A stretch of 11,711 nt of DNA from an uncultured Clostridia bacterium (GTDB taxonomy: Bacteria > Bacillota > Clostridia > Christensenellales > UBA1242). This document shows positions 6,210 through 11,711 of the stretch, piece after piece. The translations under genes were made by a program, and so were the position numbers. The stretch spans positions 1 to 11,711 of the forward strand of contig CALKLQ010000048.1 of NCBI GenBank assembly GCA_937992055.1, read 5' to 3'. How positions within the stretch are numbered: the stretch's first letter is position 1; every line of letters begins with the position of its first letter. A model generated the notes under the pieces. It was not told the origin of the DNA, made no database searches, and worked only from the letters and a program-made list of their open reading frames with translations.

Positions 6210-6254
6210 AAAACGCAAAAAATATTTATCTTTTTTTTGCGTTTTATTTTATTT
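6210..6254 (+). terminator. Intrinsic terminator after the membrane protein gene
   Basis: AAAACGCAAAAAA (6210-6222) pairs over 13 bp with TTTTTTGCGTTTT (6233-6245) around a 10-nt loop, followed by a T-rich tail. The A-rich left arm and T-rich right arm make it potentially bidirectional. Confidence 0.8.
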
Positions 6255-6267
6255 AAAAAAATTTATA

Positions 6268-6276
6268 TGCTACAAT
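6268..6276 (+). promoter_or_regulatory. Extended -10 promoter of the repeat-protein/yugP operon
   Basis: TGCTACAAT is an extended -10 element (TGN plus TACAAT) placed just after the upstream terminator. A start near 6283 leaves a very short leader before the ribosome binding site at 6288. No clear -35 is visible. Confidence 0.5.
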
Positions 6277-6287
6277 AAATTAAATTT

Positions 6288-6292
6288 GGAGG
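6288..6292 (+). promoter_or_regulatory. Ribosome binding site that fixes the 6298 start
   Basis: GGAGG lies 5 nt before the ATG at 6298. The open frame extends back to an ATG at 6199, but those 33 codons run through the terminator at 6210-6254 and lack a binding site. Confidence 0.8.
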
Positions 6293-6297
6293 TCATT

Positions 6298-7191
6298 ATG
6301 GGATTTTTTGATTTGTTTAAGGAAAAAATAACACAACCAACCACACACGACAGTGAAGATAATTTGGTTTTAAATAGCGGTGCACATATTTTAAATAATT
6401 GTAGAAATGTTGTTGTTGAGGGCAAGGCTATAATTTTGGAAGCAACCGATTCGCAAATAATTTCAATGAGCGGGAAAAGCAAGCTTCAAATTTTGAATAG
6501 TGGTGAAATAGGTGAAATTTCTGGGAATGTTAAAATTGGCCTAATTAAAACCGGAAAAATTGGTGTTTTAAAAAACAAAGTGAAAGTGACCACCATAAAT
6601 GATTGCTTTATTGAATATGTTAAAGATAATGTTAAAATTGGAACCTTTAATGGTGGAGAGGTTAAATTTGTTGATGGCAAGGCGCAAATTGCAACAATAA
6701 ACAATGGAAAGTTTATGTTTGTTCGCGACAAGGTAAAAATTGGCACCATGATAGATGGTGAAATTACAGGAATAATGAATGATGTTGAACTTACAACCAT
6801 GATGAATGGAAGGGTGGACTATGTTTTAAATAAGGCAAACATTGGGACCATTAATGACGGGAGCATTGGTGAAGTTTGTGATGCTAGTGAAATTGAGACC
6901 ATGAACAATGGAAAGGTGTGCTACATGCGTGGAAAGGCAATTGTTTGTCAACAAATTGCCGGTGAAATTGAAAACCAAAGCTCAACAACACTGGTTTTAT
7001 ATTCACAAAAAAAGGAGCTTGTAAAAAACATTCTAAAACCACAAGAGGATAAAAAGAGGAAAAAGAAGGAGCCTGTTAAGGAAACTGAGCTTGAAAAAAC
7101 GGAAGAGTCTCAACAAAAAAACGACTCTGTGCAGGCTCAACTTGATGTTGATTCCTTGCTTGAGCAAAAACAAGAGGAAAATAAAGACTAA
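6298..7191 (+). CDS. Protein of twelve 17-residue repeats, predicted beta-solenoid
   Basis: A 297-residue protein I cannot assign to a named family. Residues 1-12 (MGFFDLFKEKIT) could form a short amphipathic, membrane-touching helix. Residues 26-229 divide into twelve consecutive 17-residue units without insertions or deletions. The later units are clearest, of the type (K/N)VKIGTxNxGxIxxVxx, starting at 60, 77, 94, 111, 128, 145, 162, 179, 196 and 213. Units at 26 and 43 are weaker. Alternating hydrophobic positions with a regular Gly/Asn turn suggest a stacked beta-helix. Residues 245-297 are a Lys/Glu/Gln-rich, probably disordered tail. There is no signal peptide, so it is predicted cytoplasmic. 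The layout (membrane-binding start, beta-helix, flexible tail) is reminiscent of bactofilins, but the repeat does not look homologous. The yugP-like gene follows after 11 nt in the same operon. Confidence 0.85.
   Translation: MGFFDLFKEKITQPTTHDSEDNLVLNSGAHILNNCRNVVVEGKAIILEATDSQIISMSGKSKLQILNSGEIGEISGNVKIGLIKTGKIGVLKNKVKVTTINDCFIEYVKDNVKIGTFNGGEVKFVDGKAQIATINNGKFMFVRDKVKIGTMIDGEITGIMNDVELTTMMNGRVDYVLNKANIGTINDGSIGEVCDASEIETMNNGKVCYMRGKAIVCQQIAGEIENQSSTTLVLYSQKKELVKNILKPQEDKKRKKKEPVKETELEKTEESQQKNDSVQAQLDVDSLLEQKQEENKD
6373..6984 (+). repeat. 51-nt coding periodicity (12 x 17 residues)
   Basis: The region encodes twelve gap-free 17-residue units. At DNA level the units have diverged, so the repeat is old and kept at protein level, in contrast to the fresh 21-bp repeat at 5281-5355. 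Confidence 0.85.
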
Positions 7192-7202
7192 AAGGATGAC
7201 AC

Positions 7203-7928
7203 ATGGACATTTTAACCTATATTTTATTGGGTGTACTTGCCTTGGTTTTAATCGTCTGTCTTTCAATTGCAAGTTTTGCAGACTCCCAGCTTTTAGAAGT
7301 TTTTAAAGAAACTAATAATATTATGTCCTCATCTTTTACTGTTGCAAGTGATTTTTCTGCCATGGCATCTAGGGCGTTTTTAGACGGCGGTGTTAAGGTG
7401 GGTAACAAGCAGGGTTTTTTAACCGATGCATATTCTCCAAGACAAAAGACGATTTTTTTGTCTGAACAAGTTTATAACAATTCATCAGTTGCTGCCCTTG
7501 CCATTGCTGGGCATGAGATGGGGCACGCCCTTCAAGACAAACTAAAACCTCAAGTTTTGGCAAAAAGAACAAAACTTAGCAAAATCTCCAAGATTTTGGG
7601 ATATTTTATGTTTCCCATAACTTTGTTGGGGGTTTTCTTTTTAATTTTTTATAGCGAAAGTCTTGTGTTTTGTCTTTCTTGCTTTGCCTTGGCATTGTTT
7701 TTCTTTTGTTTTGCTTTATTTGTCAAGCTTCTCACCATTTCGATAGAAAAAGAGGCGTCTAATAATGCAATTGAAATGCTTAGAAAATTGAGGGTTTTAG
7801 AAGAGGATGAAATAAAGCATGCAAAAGCTTTGTTAAAGGCAGCACTTTTAACTTATATTGCAGATTTTCTACGTAGTGTTTTGGGCTGGACTATGCTTAC
7901 GCGAAAATCCAAGGTTTTTGGCGGTTGA
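7203..7928 (+). CDS. yugP: YugP-family membrane zinc metallopeptidase
   Basis: A putative membrane-bound neutral zinc metallopeptidase (Zn_peptidase_2 family) of 241 residues, about the usual size. Segment 5-25 is a membrane anchor. The zinc motif HEMGH lies at 104-108 (H104 and H108 as ligands, E105 catalytic) inside AIAGHEMGHALQD. Two hydrophobic segments follow at about 132-150 and 153-178. EKEAS at 182-186 corresponds to the EFDAS motif of relatives and probably supplies the third ligand. The region before the motif (SRAFLDGGVKVGN, then YSPRQKTIFLSE) is also typical of the family. Its natural substrate is not known. It starts 11 nt after the repeat-protein gene with AGGA at 7193-7196, so the two are co-transcribed. 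No clear terminator is visible in the 142 nt that follow. Confidence 0.9.
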   Translation: MDILTYILLGVLALVLIVCLSIASFADSQLLEVFKETNNIMSSSFTVASDFSAMASRAFLDGGVKVGNKQGFLTDAYSPRQKTIFLSEQVYNNSSVAALAIAGHEMGHALQDKLKPQVLAKRTKLSKISKILGYFMFPITLLGVFFLIFYSESLVFCLSCFALALFFFCFALFVKLLTISIEKEASNNAIEMLRKLRVLEEDEIKHAKALLKAALLTYIADFLRSVLGWTMLTRKSKVFGG

Positions 7929-8021
7929 AAAATGCCGTGTATGCTCTGAAAATTATTATGCCACCCTTTTAAGTTAGTTTTAATTGATGAGTTGCTTTGC
8001 AGAATTCTTTACAATAAAAAG

Positions 8022-8030
8022 TGGTAAAAT
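8022..8030 (+). promoter_or_regulatory. Possible extended -10 promoter of the hydrolase gene
   Basis: TGGTAAAAT fits an extended -10 (TGN plus TAAAAT), 41 nt before the ATG at 8071. No -35 is recognisable at the expected spacing. Confidence 0.35.
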
Positions 8031-8070
8031 TGAAGTTGGCGCAAGCTATTGAATCTTAAACGGAGGATAT

Positions 8071-8952
8071 ATGAAAAAGAAAATCAAAAGCTACGATGGA
8101 AAAGTTCTTCAATGTTATATTTTTGAATGCCAAAATCCAAAGGCTATTGTTCAAATAGCACACGGAATGCAAGAGTACAGTAAAAACTATTTTGAATTTT
8201 GCAACTTTTTATGTGAGCACGGCTATACAGTTTTTATTTTTGATGAACGTGGGCATGGTCACACTGCCGGTTTTCAAAATATTGGAAGGGTTGAGGAAGG
8301 TGACATTTTTATTCAGACGGTGAAAGACCATCTATATTTTTCTAAAAAGTTAAAACAAGACTATCACAACCTGCCACTATACTTTTTTTCACATTCCTAT
8401 GGTTCTTTTGTTGGACAAAGTTATCTTCAGAACGCGCCTTGTTGTGATAAGGCGGTTTTAATGGGTAGTGGATTTATGAAAAAGCCATCGGTCATGCTAG
8501 GAAAACTTGTTGCCAATTTGACGGTGCTGTTTAAAGGAAAGGATGCTGAGGCAAAAATGATTGAAAATCTTTCCTTTAACTCTTACAAAAAGTTGTTCAA
8601 AACTGGTAGCTGGATTACCTCAAGTGAGGAGGAGTCTGCAAAATTCTATTCAGATGAATTTAATGGCACACCTTTTTCCGCTGGTTTTTATAAATACCTA
8701 TTTACAAATCAACTAAAACTTTATAGACACCTAAATTCTATTGATAAAAAAATGCCAATTTTGATGATTAGTGGCAAAGATGATGTTATTGGTGACATGG
8801 GTAAGGGAATAACAAAGTTATACAACGCATATATTAAAAATGGATTAAATGCCAGATTAAAGTTATATGAAGGCAAGCGGCATGCCCTTTTAGCCGAACA
8901 AAACAAGACCCAAGTTTTTCAAGATTTGCTAAATTTTTTTGACGAAAACTAA
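8071..8952 (+). CDS. Alpha/beta hydrolase, monoacylglycerol lipase/lysophospholipase type
   Basis: A cytoplasmic serine hydrolase of the Hydrolase_4 (serine aminopeptidase S33) class, 293 residues and complete. HGM at 31-33 supplies the oxyanion strand and FDERGHGHTAG at 57-67 is the hallmark loop of this group. The nucleophile elbow is FFSHSYGSF at 105-113 with S109 as nucleophile. The usual first Gly of GxSxG is Ser here, a tolerated but less common form. D237 in ISGKDDVIGD and H271 in YEGKRHALL complete the triad. A lid region lies at about 135-205. Relatives act on lysophospholipids or monoacylglycerols; the actual substrate cannot be told from sequence. The start is set by CGGAGG at 8061-8066. 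It appears to be a single-gene unit, with yugP 142 nt upstream and tilS 101 nt downstream behind its own promoter. Confidence 0.88.
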   Translation: MKKKIKSYDGKVLQCYIFECQNPKAIVQIAHGMQEYSKNYFEFCNFLCEHGYTVFIFDERGHGHTAGFQNIGRVEEGDIFIQTVKDHLYFSKKLKQDYHNLPLYFFSHSYGSFVGQSYLQNAPCCDKAVLMGSGFMKKPSVMLGKLVANLTVLFKGKDAEAKMIENLSFNSYKKLFKTGSWITSSEEESAKFYSDEFNGTPFSAGFYKYLFTNQLKLYRHLNSIDKKMPILMISGKDDVIGDMGKGITKLYNAYIKNGLNARLKLYEGKRHALLAEQNKTQVFQDLLNFFDEN

Positions 8953-8990
8953 ATTGTTTTGTTGTTTTTTGTATTCTATAAAAAAAACAC

Positions 8991-9019
8991 TTTACGTGAA
9001 AGATGTTTGAGTGTATACT
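8991..9019 (+). promoter_or_regulatory. SigA-type promoter of tilS
   Basis: TTTACG (8991-8996), 17 bp, TATACT (9014-9019). The -35 has two mismatches and the -10 has one. The predicted start near 9026 lies downstream of the earlier in-frame ATG at 9003, supporting translation from 9054. Confidence 0.5.
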
Positions 9020-9040
9020 TTGTTATAGTATATTTTTTTA

Positions 9041-9047
9041 TGAGGAA
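9041..9047 (+). promoter_or_regulatory. Ribosome binding site that fixes the tilS start
   Basis: TGAGGAA lies 6 nt before the ATG at 9054. The alternative ATG at 9003 would add 17 codons (MFECILCYSIF...) that do not fit the family and overlap the promoter. Confidence 0.75.
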
Positions 9048-9053
9048 AATAAA

Positions 9054-10388
9054 ATGTTTGAAAATGCAAAGAGTTTGATAAGGGAAAATAAAATGATTGA
9101 AGATGGTGACATTATTGGTGTTGCCACAAGCGGTGGAAAAGATTCAATGGCTCTTTTATGCTTTTTAAAAGAACTGAGTGAAAACCAAGATTTTGAGGTT
9201 ATTGCTGTTCATGTTGACCATTGCATCAGGGAGGAAAGTCAGGAAGACGCTGAATTTGTTCTATCATTTTGCAAGGAACATGGGATTAGAGCATATAAGT
9301 TTAAGGTGGATGCCACCAAAATTGCCAGAGAAAAATCTGTAAGCATTGAAATGGGTGCTCGTGATGCCAGATATGGAGTTTTTGAAGCGCTTTATAGAAA
9401 GGGCGTGGTTTCTAAAATTGCACTTGCTCATCATAAAAATGACCAGGCAGAAACTATTTTAATGCATATGTTTAGAGGTTCAGGTGTTAGCGGGATGAAA
9501 GGCATGACTCCGGTAAGAGATTTTTACATCCGTCCTTTTTTAACAACAGATAGAAGCGAAATTGTAGACTATTTAAATCAAAATTTAATTCCAAATGTTG
9601 AAGATTCAACTAATTTGGATGACAGCTATCAAAGAAACAGACTGCGTAATAAAATAATGCCAGAAATAATTAAGCTATGGCCAAATGCGGTCAATTCAAT
9701 AATTGCTCTTTCAAATGATTGTTTAGATGACAATGACTATATAAGCTCTCAAATTATTGATGATGCTCTCATCGTGGAAGACAAAACTGTTAAAATCCCA
9801 AGCTCCTACTTTTTGTATCCCAACGCAATTGTTACCAGACTTGTGTTTAAGGCGCTTAGGTTAATAGGTGTAACAAACGATGTTGAAAGAAAGCATATTT
9901 CACTTATAATGGCGTTGGCATTAAGAGGCGAAAATGGAAAAAAACTTGATTTGCCAATGGAGCTTTCTGTTCATAAGGAATATGATTTTGTTACCCTTAC
10001 TAATAAACACAAAGAAAGAAAAATTTTAAACCTTGCCTTCAAATGTGGAGAGTTTGAAATTGAGGGTGTTGGAAAATTAAAGGTGAAAAGAATAAACCCA
10101 AAAGATTTTGTTAAAGGAAATAATAACCTTATGATAGACGCAAAAAAATTGCCAAAGGGTGCGGCTTGGAGATTTAGAGAGGATGGCGATGTTTTTGAAA
10201 AGTTTGGCGGCGGAACAAAAAAATTAAAAAGTTTTTTAGTTGATAAAAAAATTCCTCAAAGATTGAGAAATCTTTTGCCCGTTTTGGCTTATGAAAATGA
10301 GATATATGCCATTGCTGGAGTTGAAATTAGCGAGGCGGTTAGGATGGAAGAAGGAGTTAAGGTAGCTTACGAAATAACTTTAAATTAA
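9054..10388 (+). CDS. tilS: tRNA(Ile)-lysidine synthase TilS
   Basis: Uses ATP and lysine to convert the wobble cytidine of the tRNA-Ile CAU anticodon to lysidine, allowing AUA decoding; normally essential. The protein has 444 residues, full length. The PP-loop motif SGGKDS is at 26-31. HVDHCIREESQEDAEFV at 53-69, HHKNDQAETILMHMFRGSG at 126-144 and the DSTN...RNRLRNKIMPEI block at 184-205 are standard TilS core motifs. The central domain covers about 210-330. The C-terminal TilS_C domain covers about 370-440, with WRFREDGDVF at 372-381, then LKSFLVDKKIPQRLRN. It is not followed by hpt and ftsH as in Bacillus, but by a 1.2-kb non-coding repeat region. A high demand for AUA decoding suits this AT-rich genome. 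Confidence 0.95.
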   Translation: MFENAKSLIRENKMIEDGDIIGVATSGGKDSMALLCFLKELSENQDFEVIAVHVDHCIREESQEDAEFVLSFCKEHGIRAYKFKVDATKIAREKSVSIEMGARDARYGVFEALYRKGVVSKIALAHHKNDQAETILMHMFRGSGVSGMKGMTPVRDFYIRPFLTTDRSEIVDYLNQNLIPNVEDSTNLDDSYQRNRLRNKIMPEIIKLWPNAVNSIIALSNDCLDDNDYISSQIIDDALIVEDKTVKIPSSYFLYPNAIVTRLVFKALRLIGVTNDVERKHISLIMALALRGENGKKLDLPMELSVHKEYDFVTLTNKHKERKILNLAFKCGEFEIEGVGKLKVKRINPKDFVKGNNNLMIDAKKLPKGAAWRFREDGDVFEKFGGGTKKLKSFLVDKKIPQRLRNLLPVLAYENEIYAIAGVEISEAVRMEEGVKVAYEITLN

Positions 10389-10593
10389 TTCTTTTTCAAC
10401 ATTTTCCCAGTTTATTAACTATGTTTGTTTTCATTTAAACCTTTTTAAAATTACAAGATAGTTCAAGAATTTTTTATGCATTTAAAATAAAGAAGTAAGC
10501 GTTTAATTATTGTCAGTGAATATATTGTTTATAAGTGTGTGTCACTTCAGTGTAGATATGATATTCAGACTGAAGAGAAGCAAGACAAGGCTC

Positions 10594-10650
10594 GAAAAAA
10601 GTCCTAAAGCAGTTTTACTAACGTAAATGACTGTTTTAGGGCCTTTTTTT
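10594..10650. terminator. Strong, probably bidirectional hairpin terminator
   Basis: CCTAAAGCAGT (10603-10613, one G-T pair) pairs with ACTGTTTTAGG (10630-10640). TTTAC/GTAAA extends the stem inward to a TAAC loop, with a 2-nt bulge. Outside it, AAAAAAG on the left and CTTTTTTT on the right add A-T pairs and supply T runs for both strands. It is 215 nt past the tilS stop and may serve tilS or be the leftover terminator of a lost surface gene. Confidence 0.8.
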
Positions 10651-10741
10651 AATTTCTGCAAGTAAAATTTCCTTGCGCAATTTTAAATATCAATATTGTG
10701 ATAAATCCAAATTTTAGTTACTCACAGATTGACAACAAAAA

Positions 10742-10754
10742 GTGGCTGTGCCTC
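10742..10754. repeat. Degenerate short palindrome
   Basis: GTGGCTGTGCCTC is a decayed copy of GTGGCTGCGCCAC, preceded by the same A-rich context (AAAAA) as other copies. Confidence 0.5.
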
Positions 10755-10834
10755 TTCGCTCAATCGTTCAAAAATTTCTATCATAAGAATTACTCAAAGT
10801 AAGTTTTTTTCACACATAAGTAGATGATAAGAAA

Positions 10835-10847
10835 GTGGCTGCGCTTG
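10835..10847. repeat. Half-decayed short palindrome
   Basis: GTGGCTGCGCTTG keeps the left arm and centre of the family but has lost the right arm. The 15 nt before it (GATGATAAGAAA and neighbours) match the contexts at 10929 and 11311. It lies 93 nt after the previous copy. Confidence 0.5.
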
Positions 10848-10928
10848 ATTTATTTGGAAAACAGATGGTGATGATATAAGAAGTTCACAAATCTAAATTT
10901 ATGTCATACACAATTAAATAATAAGAAA

Positions 10929-10953
10929 GTGGCATCGCCACTGGCTGCGCCAC
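10929..10953. repeat. Tandem pair of short palindromes
   Basis: GTGGCATCGCCAC (10929-10941) is directly followed by TGGCTGCGCCA (10942-10952), so two family members lie back to back. The first lies 94 nt after the copy at 10835. A DnaA box follows at 10958. Confidence 0.7.
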
Positions 10954-10957
10954 TCAC

Positions 10958-10966
10958 TTATCCACA
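10958..10966 (+). promoter_or_regulatory. Consensus DnaA box (forward)
   Basis: TTATCCACA is an exact consensus DnaA box. It continues into a near-inverted second box (TGTGGGAAG), giving the palindrome CCACA-A-TGTGG at 10962-10972. It lies about 50 nt upstream of the -35 of the second G-run promoter. Confidence 0.5.
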
Positions 10967-11014
10967 ATGTGGGAAGAGAAAAAATAAAAAAAATAAGGAA
11001 GTGAAGCAAAATGC

Positions 11015-11042
11015 TTGACAAAGGTTGCGGGGGGGGTAGAAT
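11015..11042 (+). promoter_or_regulatory. SigA-type promoter with G8 run in its spacer
   Basis: TTGACA (11015-11020), a 16-bp spacer holding eight G in a row (11029-11036), then TAGAAT (11037-11042). Compared with copy 1 the G run is one shorter, but an extra G precedes TTGC, so the spacer is again 16 bp. Conservation of both hexamers and of spacing supports a working promoter. Confidence 0.65.
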
Positions 11043-11082
11043 AAAATGGCCATTTAAAAGCAAAAGAGAAAAAGAGTAAAAA

Positions 11083-11091
11083 TGTGGATAA
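11083..11091 (-). promoter_or_regulatory. Consensus DnaA box (reverse)
   Basis: TGTGGATAA, at the same distance downstream of the G-run promoter as the box at 103-111 in copy 1. Confidence 0.5.
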
Positions 11092-11164
11092 CTTACACTC
11101 GATTAGTTATAATTATGTTTTAATACTTCACTCGATATGTTTGCTACATTTGGGCTTCGACATC

Positions 11165-11308
11165 AAGTGTGATGTCTGCAGAATCATTTCGCAAATCATA
11201 TCTCGCTTGTAATAACATAATTCTCACAAATCTCGCTCACTTGAAAAGCGGTCGTGATATAAGAAGTAGGAAAAGATAATTTTATTCACACACGGTTGGA
11301 TGATTAAA
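11165..11308. other. Segment mostly specific to leader copy 2
   Basis: It replaces the 29 nt at 178-206 of copy 1. GACATC (11159-11164) faces GATGTC (11171-11176) at its left edge. Its right part (TGATATAAGAAGT, then TTTATTCACACA and GGATGATTAAAAA) resembles the degenerate modules at 10871-10928 and 10805-10834, so it looks like one more module of that family. Confidence 0.55.
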
Positions 11309-11310
11309 AA

Positions 11311-11323
11311 GTGGCTGCGCCAC
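11311..11323. repeat. Short palindromic repeat, perfect copy
   Basis: GTGGCTGCGCCAC has a perfect 5-bp stem with TGC centre and is extended by A-T pairs (AA left, TT right). It occupies the site equivalent to 209-221 in leader copy 1. Confidence 0.75.
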
Positions 11324-11410
11324 TTAAGAGAAGAAACGAAAAAAGAGTGTATAATTTTTTGCAAATAGAGGAAGGTAAAACAAACGTAGAACAATTTAAG
11401 TAAAACAGAA

Positions 11411-11419
11411 TGATATAAT
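11411..11419 (+). promoter_or_regulatory. Extended -10 promoter, copy 2
   Basis: TGATATAAT, identical to 321-329, with surrounding sequence conserved. It is the nearest shared promoter candidate to the gene start at 11602. Confidence 0.55.
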
Positions 11420-11601
11420 GAGGTTGTAACTAAGATTTATCTTAAAAATTTAAATTTAAAATTAATTAATTAAATAAAAAGATAAATATTAGATAAAATA
11501 AAAACAACAGAAAAAATGTAAACAAGAAGGCTTAAAATTATTTAAATAAATTGAACTTAACTGAAATTTGCTAAACTGTTTTACACAAGGGAGAGAAGGA
11601 A

Positions 11602-11711
11602 ATGAAAAGAATAAGAAAAGTGATAGCGAGCGCGCTAACACTAGTGATGAGCATACTCGTCATGTGTGTTGGAGTGTATGCGGCAGCAAGTGCACCAAAG
11701 GTCAGCATAAG
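11602..11711 (+). CDS. Paralogous secreted surface protein, 5' part only
   Basis: The first 36 codons of a second member of the family at 545-1903; the gene runs off the window. The signal peptide and first mature residues are the same except for I34V. At DNA level 9 of 110 bases differ, nearly all silently, so protein-level selection rather than only recent copying seems to maintain the sequence. The ribosome binding site context (CACAAGGGAGAG) is also conserved, but the palindrome found before the left gene is absent. Whether the rest of the protein resembles its paralogue cannot be seen. Confidence 0.9.
   Translation, partial: MKRIRKVIASALTLVMSILVMCVGVYAAASAPKVSI

Larger units (their letters stand above)
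10389..10980. other. Non-coding region with palindromic modules after tilS
   Basis: I see no gene here. 10389-10540 is AT-rich without clear signals. 10545-10575 contains CTTCAG facing CTGAAG and the palindrome TTCAGACTGAA. 10594-10650 is a strong terminator. Part of 10551-10640 resembles the 3' flank of the left surface gene: AGTGT, AGACTGAA and TCCTAAARCAGT occur in the same order in both. From 10742 on, degenerate modules carry the GTGGCTGCGCCAC palindrome at steps of 93 and 94 nt. The region may be the decayed remains of another family unit. Confidence 0.6.
10981..11522 (+). repeat. Leader repeat copy 2, upstream of paralogue
   Basis: The second copy of the leader at 1-425, in the same orientation, 10,980 bp away. 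It keeps the G-run promoter, the reverse DnaA box, the extended -10 promoter and the conserved inverted repeat. Relative to copy 1 it has about 115 nt extra within 11165-11308 and lacks about 10 nt next to the palindrome at 11311. Stretch 11523-11580 shares little with copy 1; similarity resumes at the ribosome binding site. Confidence 0.9.

Noticed and set aside
6486..6800. 104-codon minus-strand open frame opposite the repeat protein
   Set aside because: It is a by-product of the 51-nt periodic coding sequence on the + strand, without its own start signals.
10981..11711. Insertion sequence or transposon ends around the right leader
   Set aside because: No transposase gene, no clear terminal inverted repeats around the whole unit and no recognisable target duplication.

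Overview
The window comes from an AT-rich, low-GC Gram-positive genome that uses the standard code (TGA is a stop at the end of the yugP-like gene). The sleB-ypeB pair and two cysteine-rich proteins that look like spore coat or exosporium components point to an endospore former. A Clostridia- or Bacilli-like Bacillota, possibly an uncultured gut lineage, fits best. All genes I accept lie on the + strand. I found no rRNA, tRNA, CRISPR array or transposase.

Left edge (1-1903): a long, repeat-rich, non-coding leader runs into a secreted surface protein gene (545-1903). The leader holds a promoter whose -35/-10 spacer is mostly a run of nine G, two consensus DnaA boxes, a second extended -10 promoter and short GTGGC-NNN-GCCAC palindromes. 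The intergenic region 1904-2405 holds nested inverted repeats and an intrinsic terminator.

Middle (2406-10388): ordinary chromosomal genes in several short transcription units. sleB-ypeB (germination cortex lysis) ends at a terminator. Two cysteine-rich, probably spore-surface genes follow, each preceded by an AC-N17-CATATAT motif that resembles a sigma-K promoter. Next come a DUF4870/Tic20-like membrane protein with its own terminator, a two-gene operon (a 12 x 17-residue repeat protein and a YugP-type zinc metallopeptidase), a serine hydrolase of the monoacylglycerol lipase/lysophospholipase type, and tilS (tRNA-Ile lysidine synthase).

Right edge (10389-11711): a 1.2-kb non-coding region with a strong, probably bidirectional hairpin terminator and degenerate ~93-bp palindrome-bearing modules. 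It then holds a second copy of the left leader (from 10981) that runs into the first 36 codons of a paralogue of the left surface gene. The two gene starts are about 92% identical over 110 nt and differ by one amino acid over those 36 codons.

The most interesting signal is this duplicated leader. Both copies carry TTGACA, a 16-bp spacer dominated by a G run, then TAGAAT. The G run is 9 in one copy and 8 in the other, with a compensating extra G elsewhere in the spacer. This is the architecture of a slipped-strand, phase-variable promoter and it sits upstream of members of a surface-protein family. Phase variation itself is inferred, not shown.
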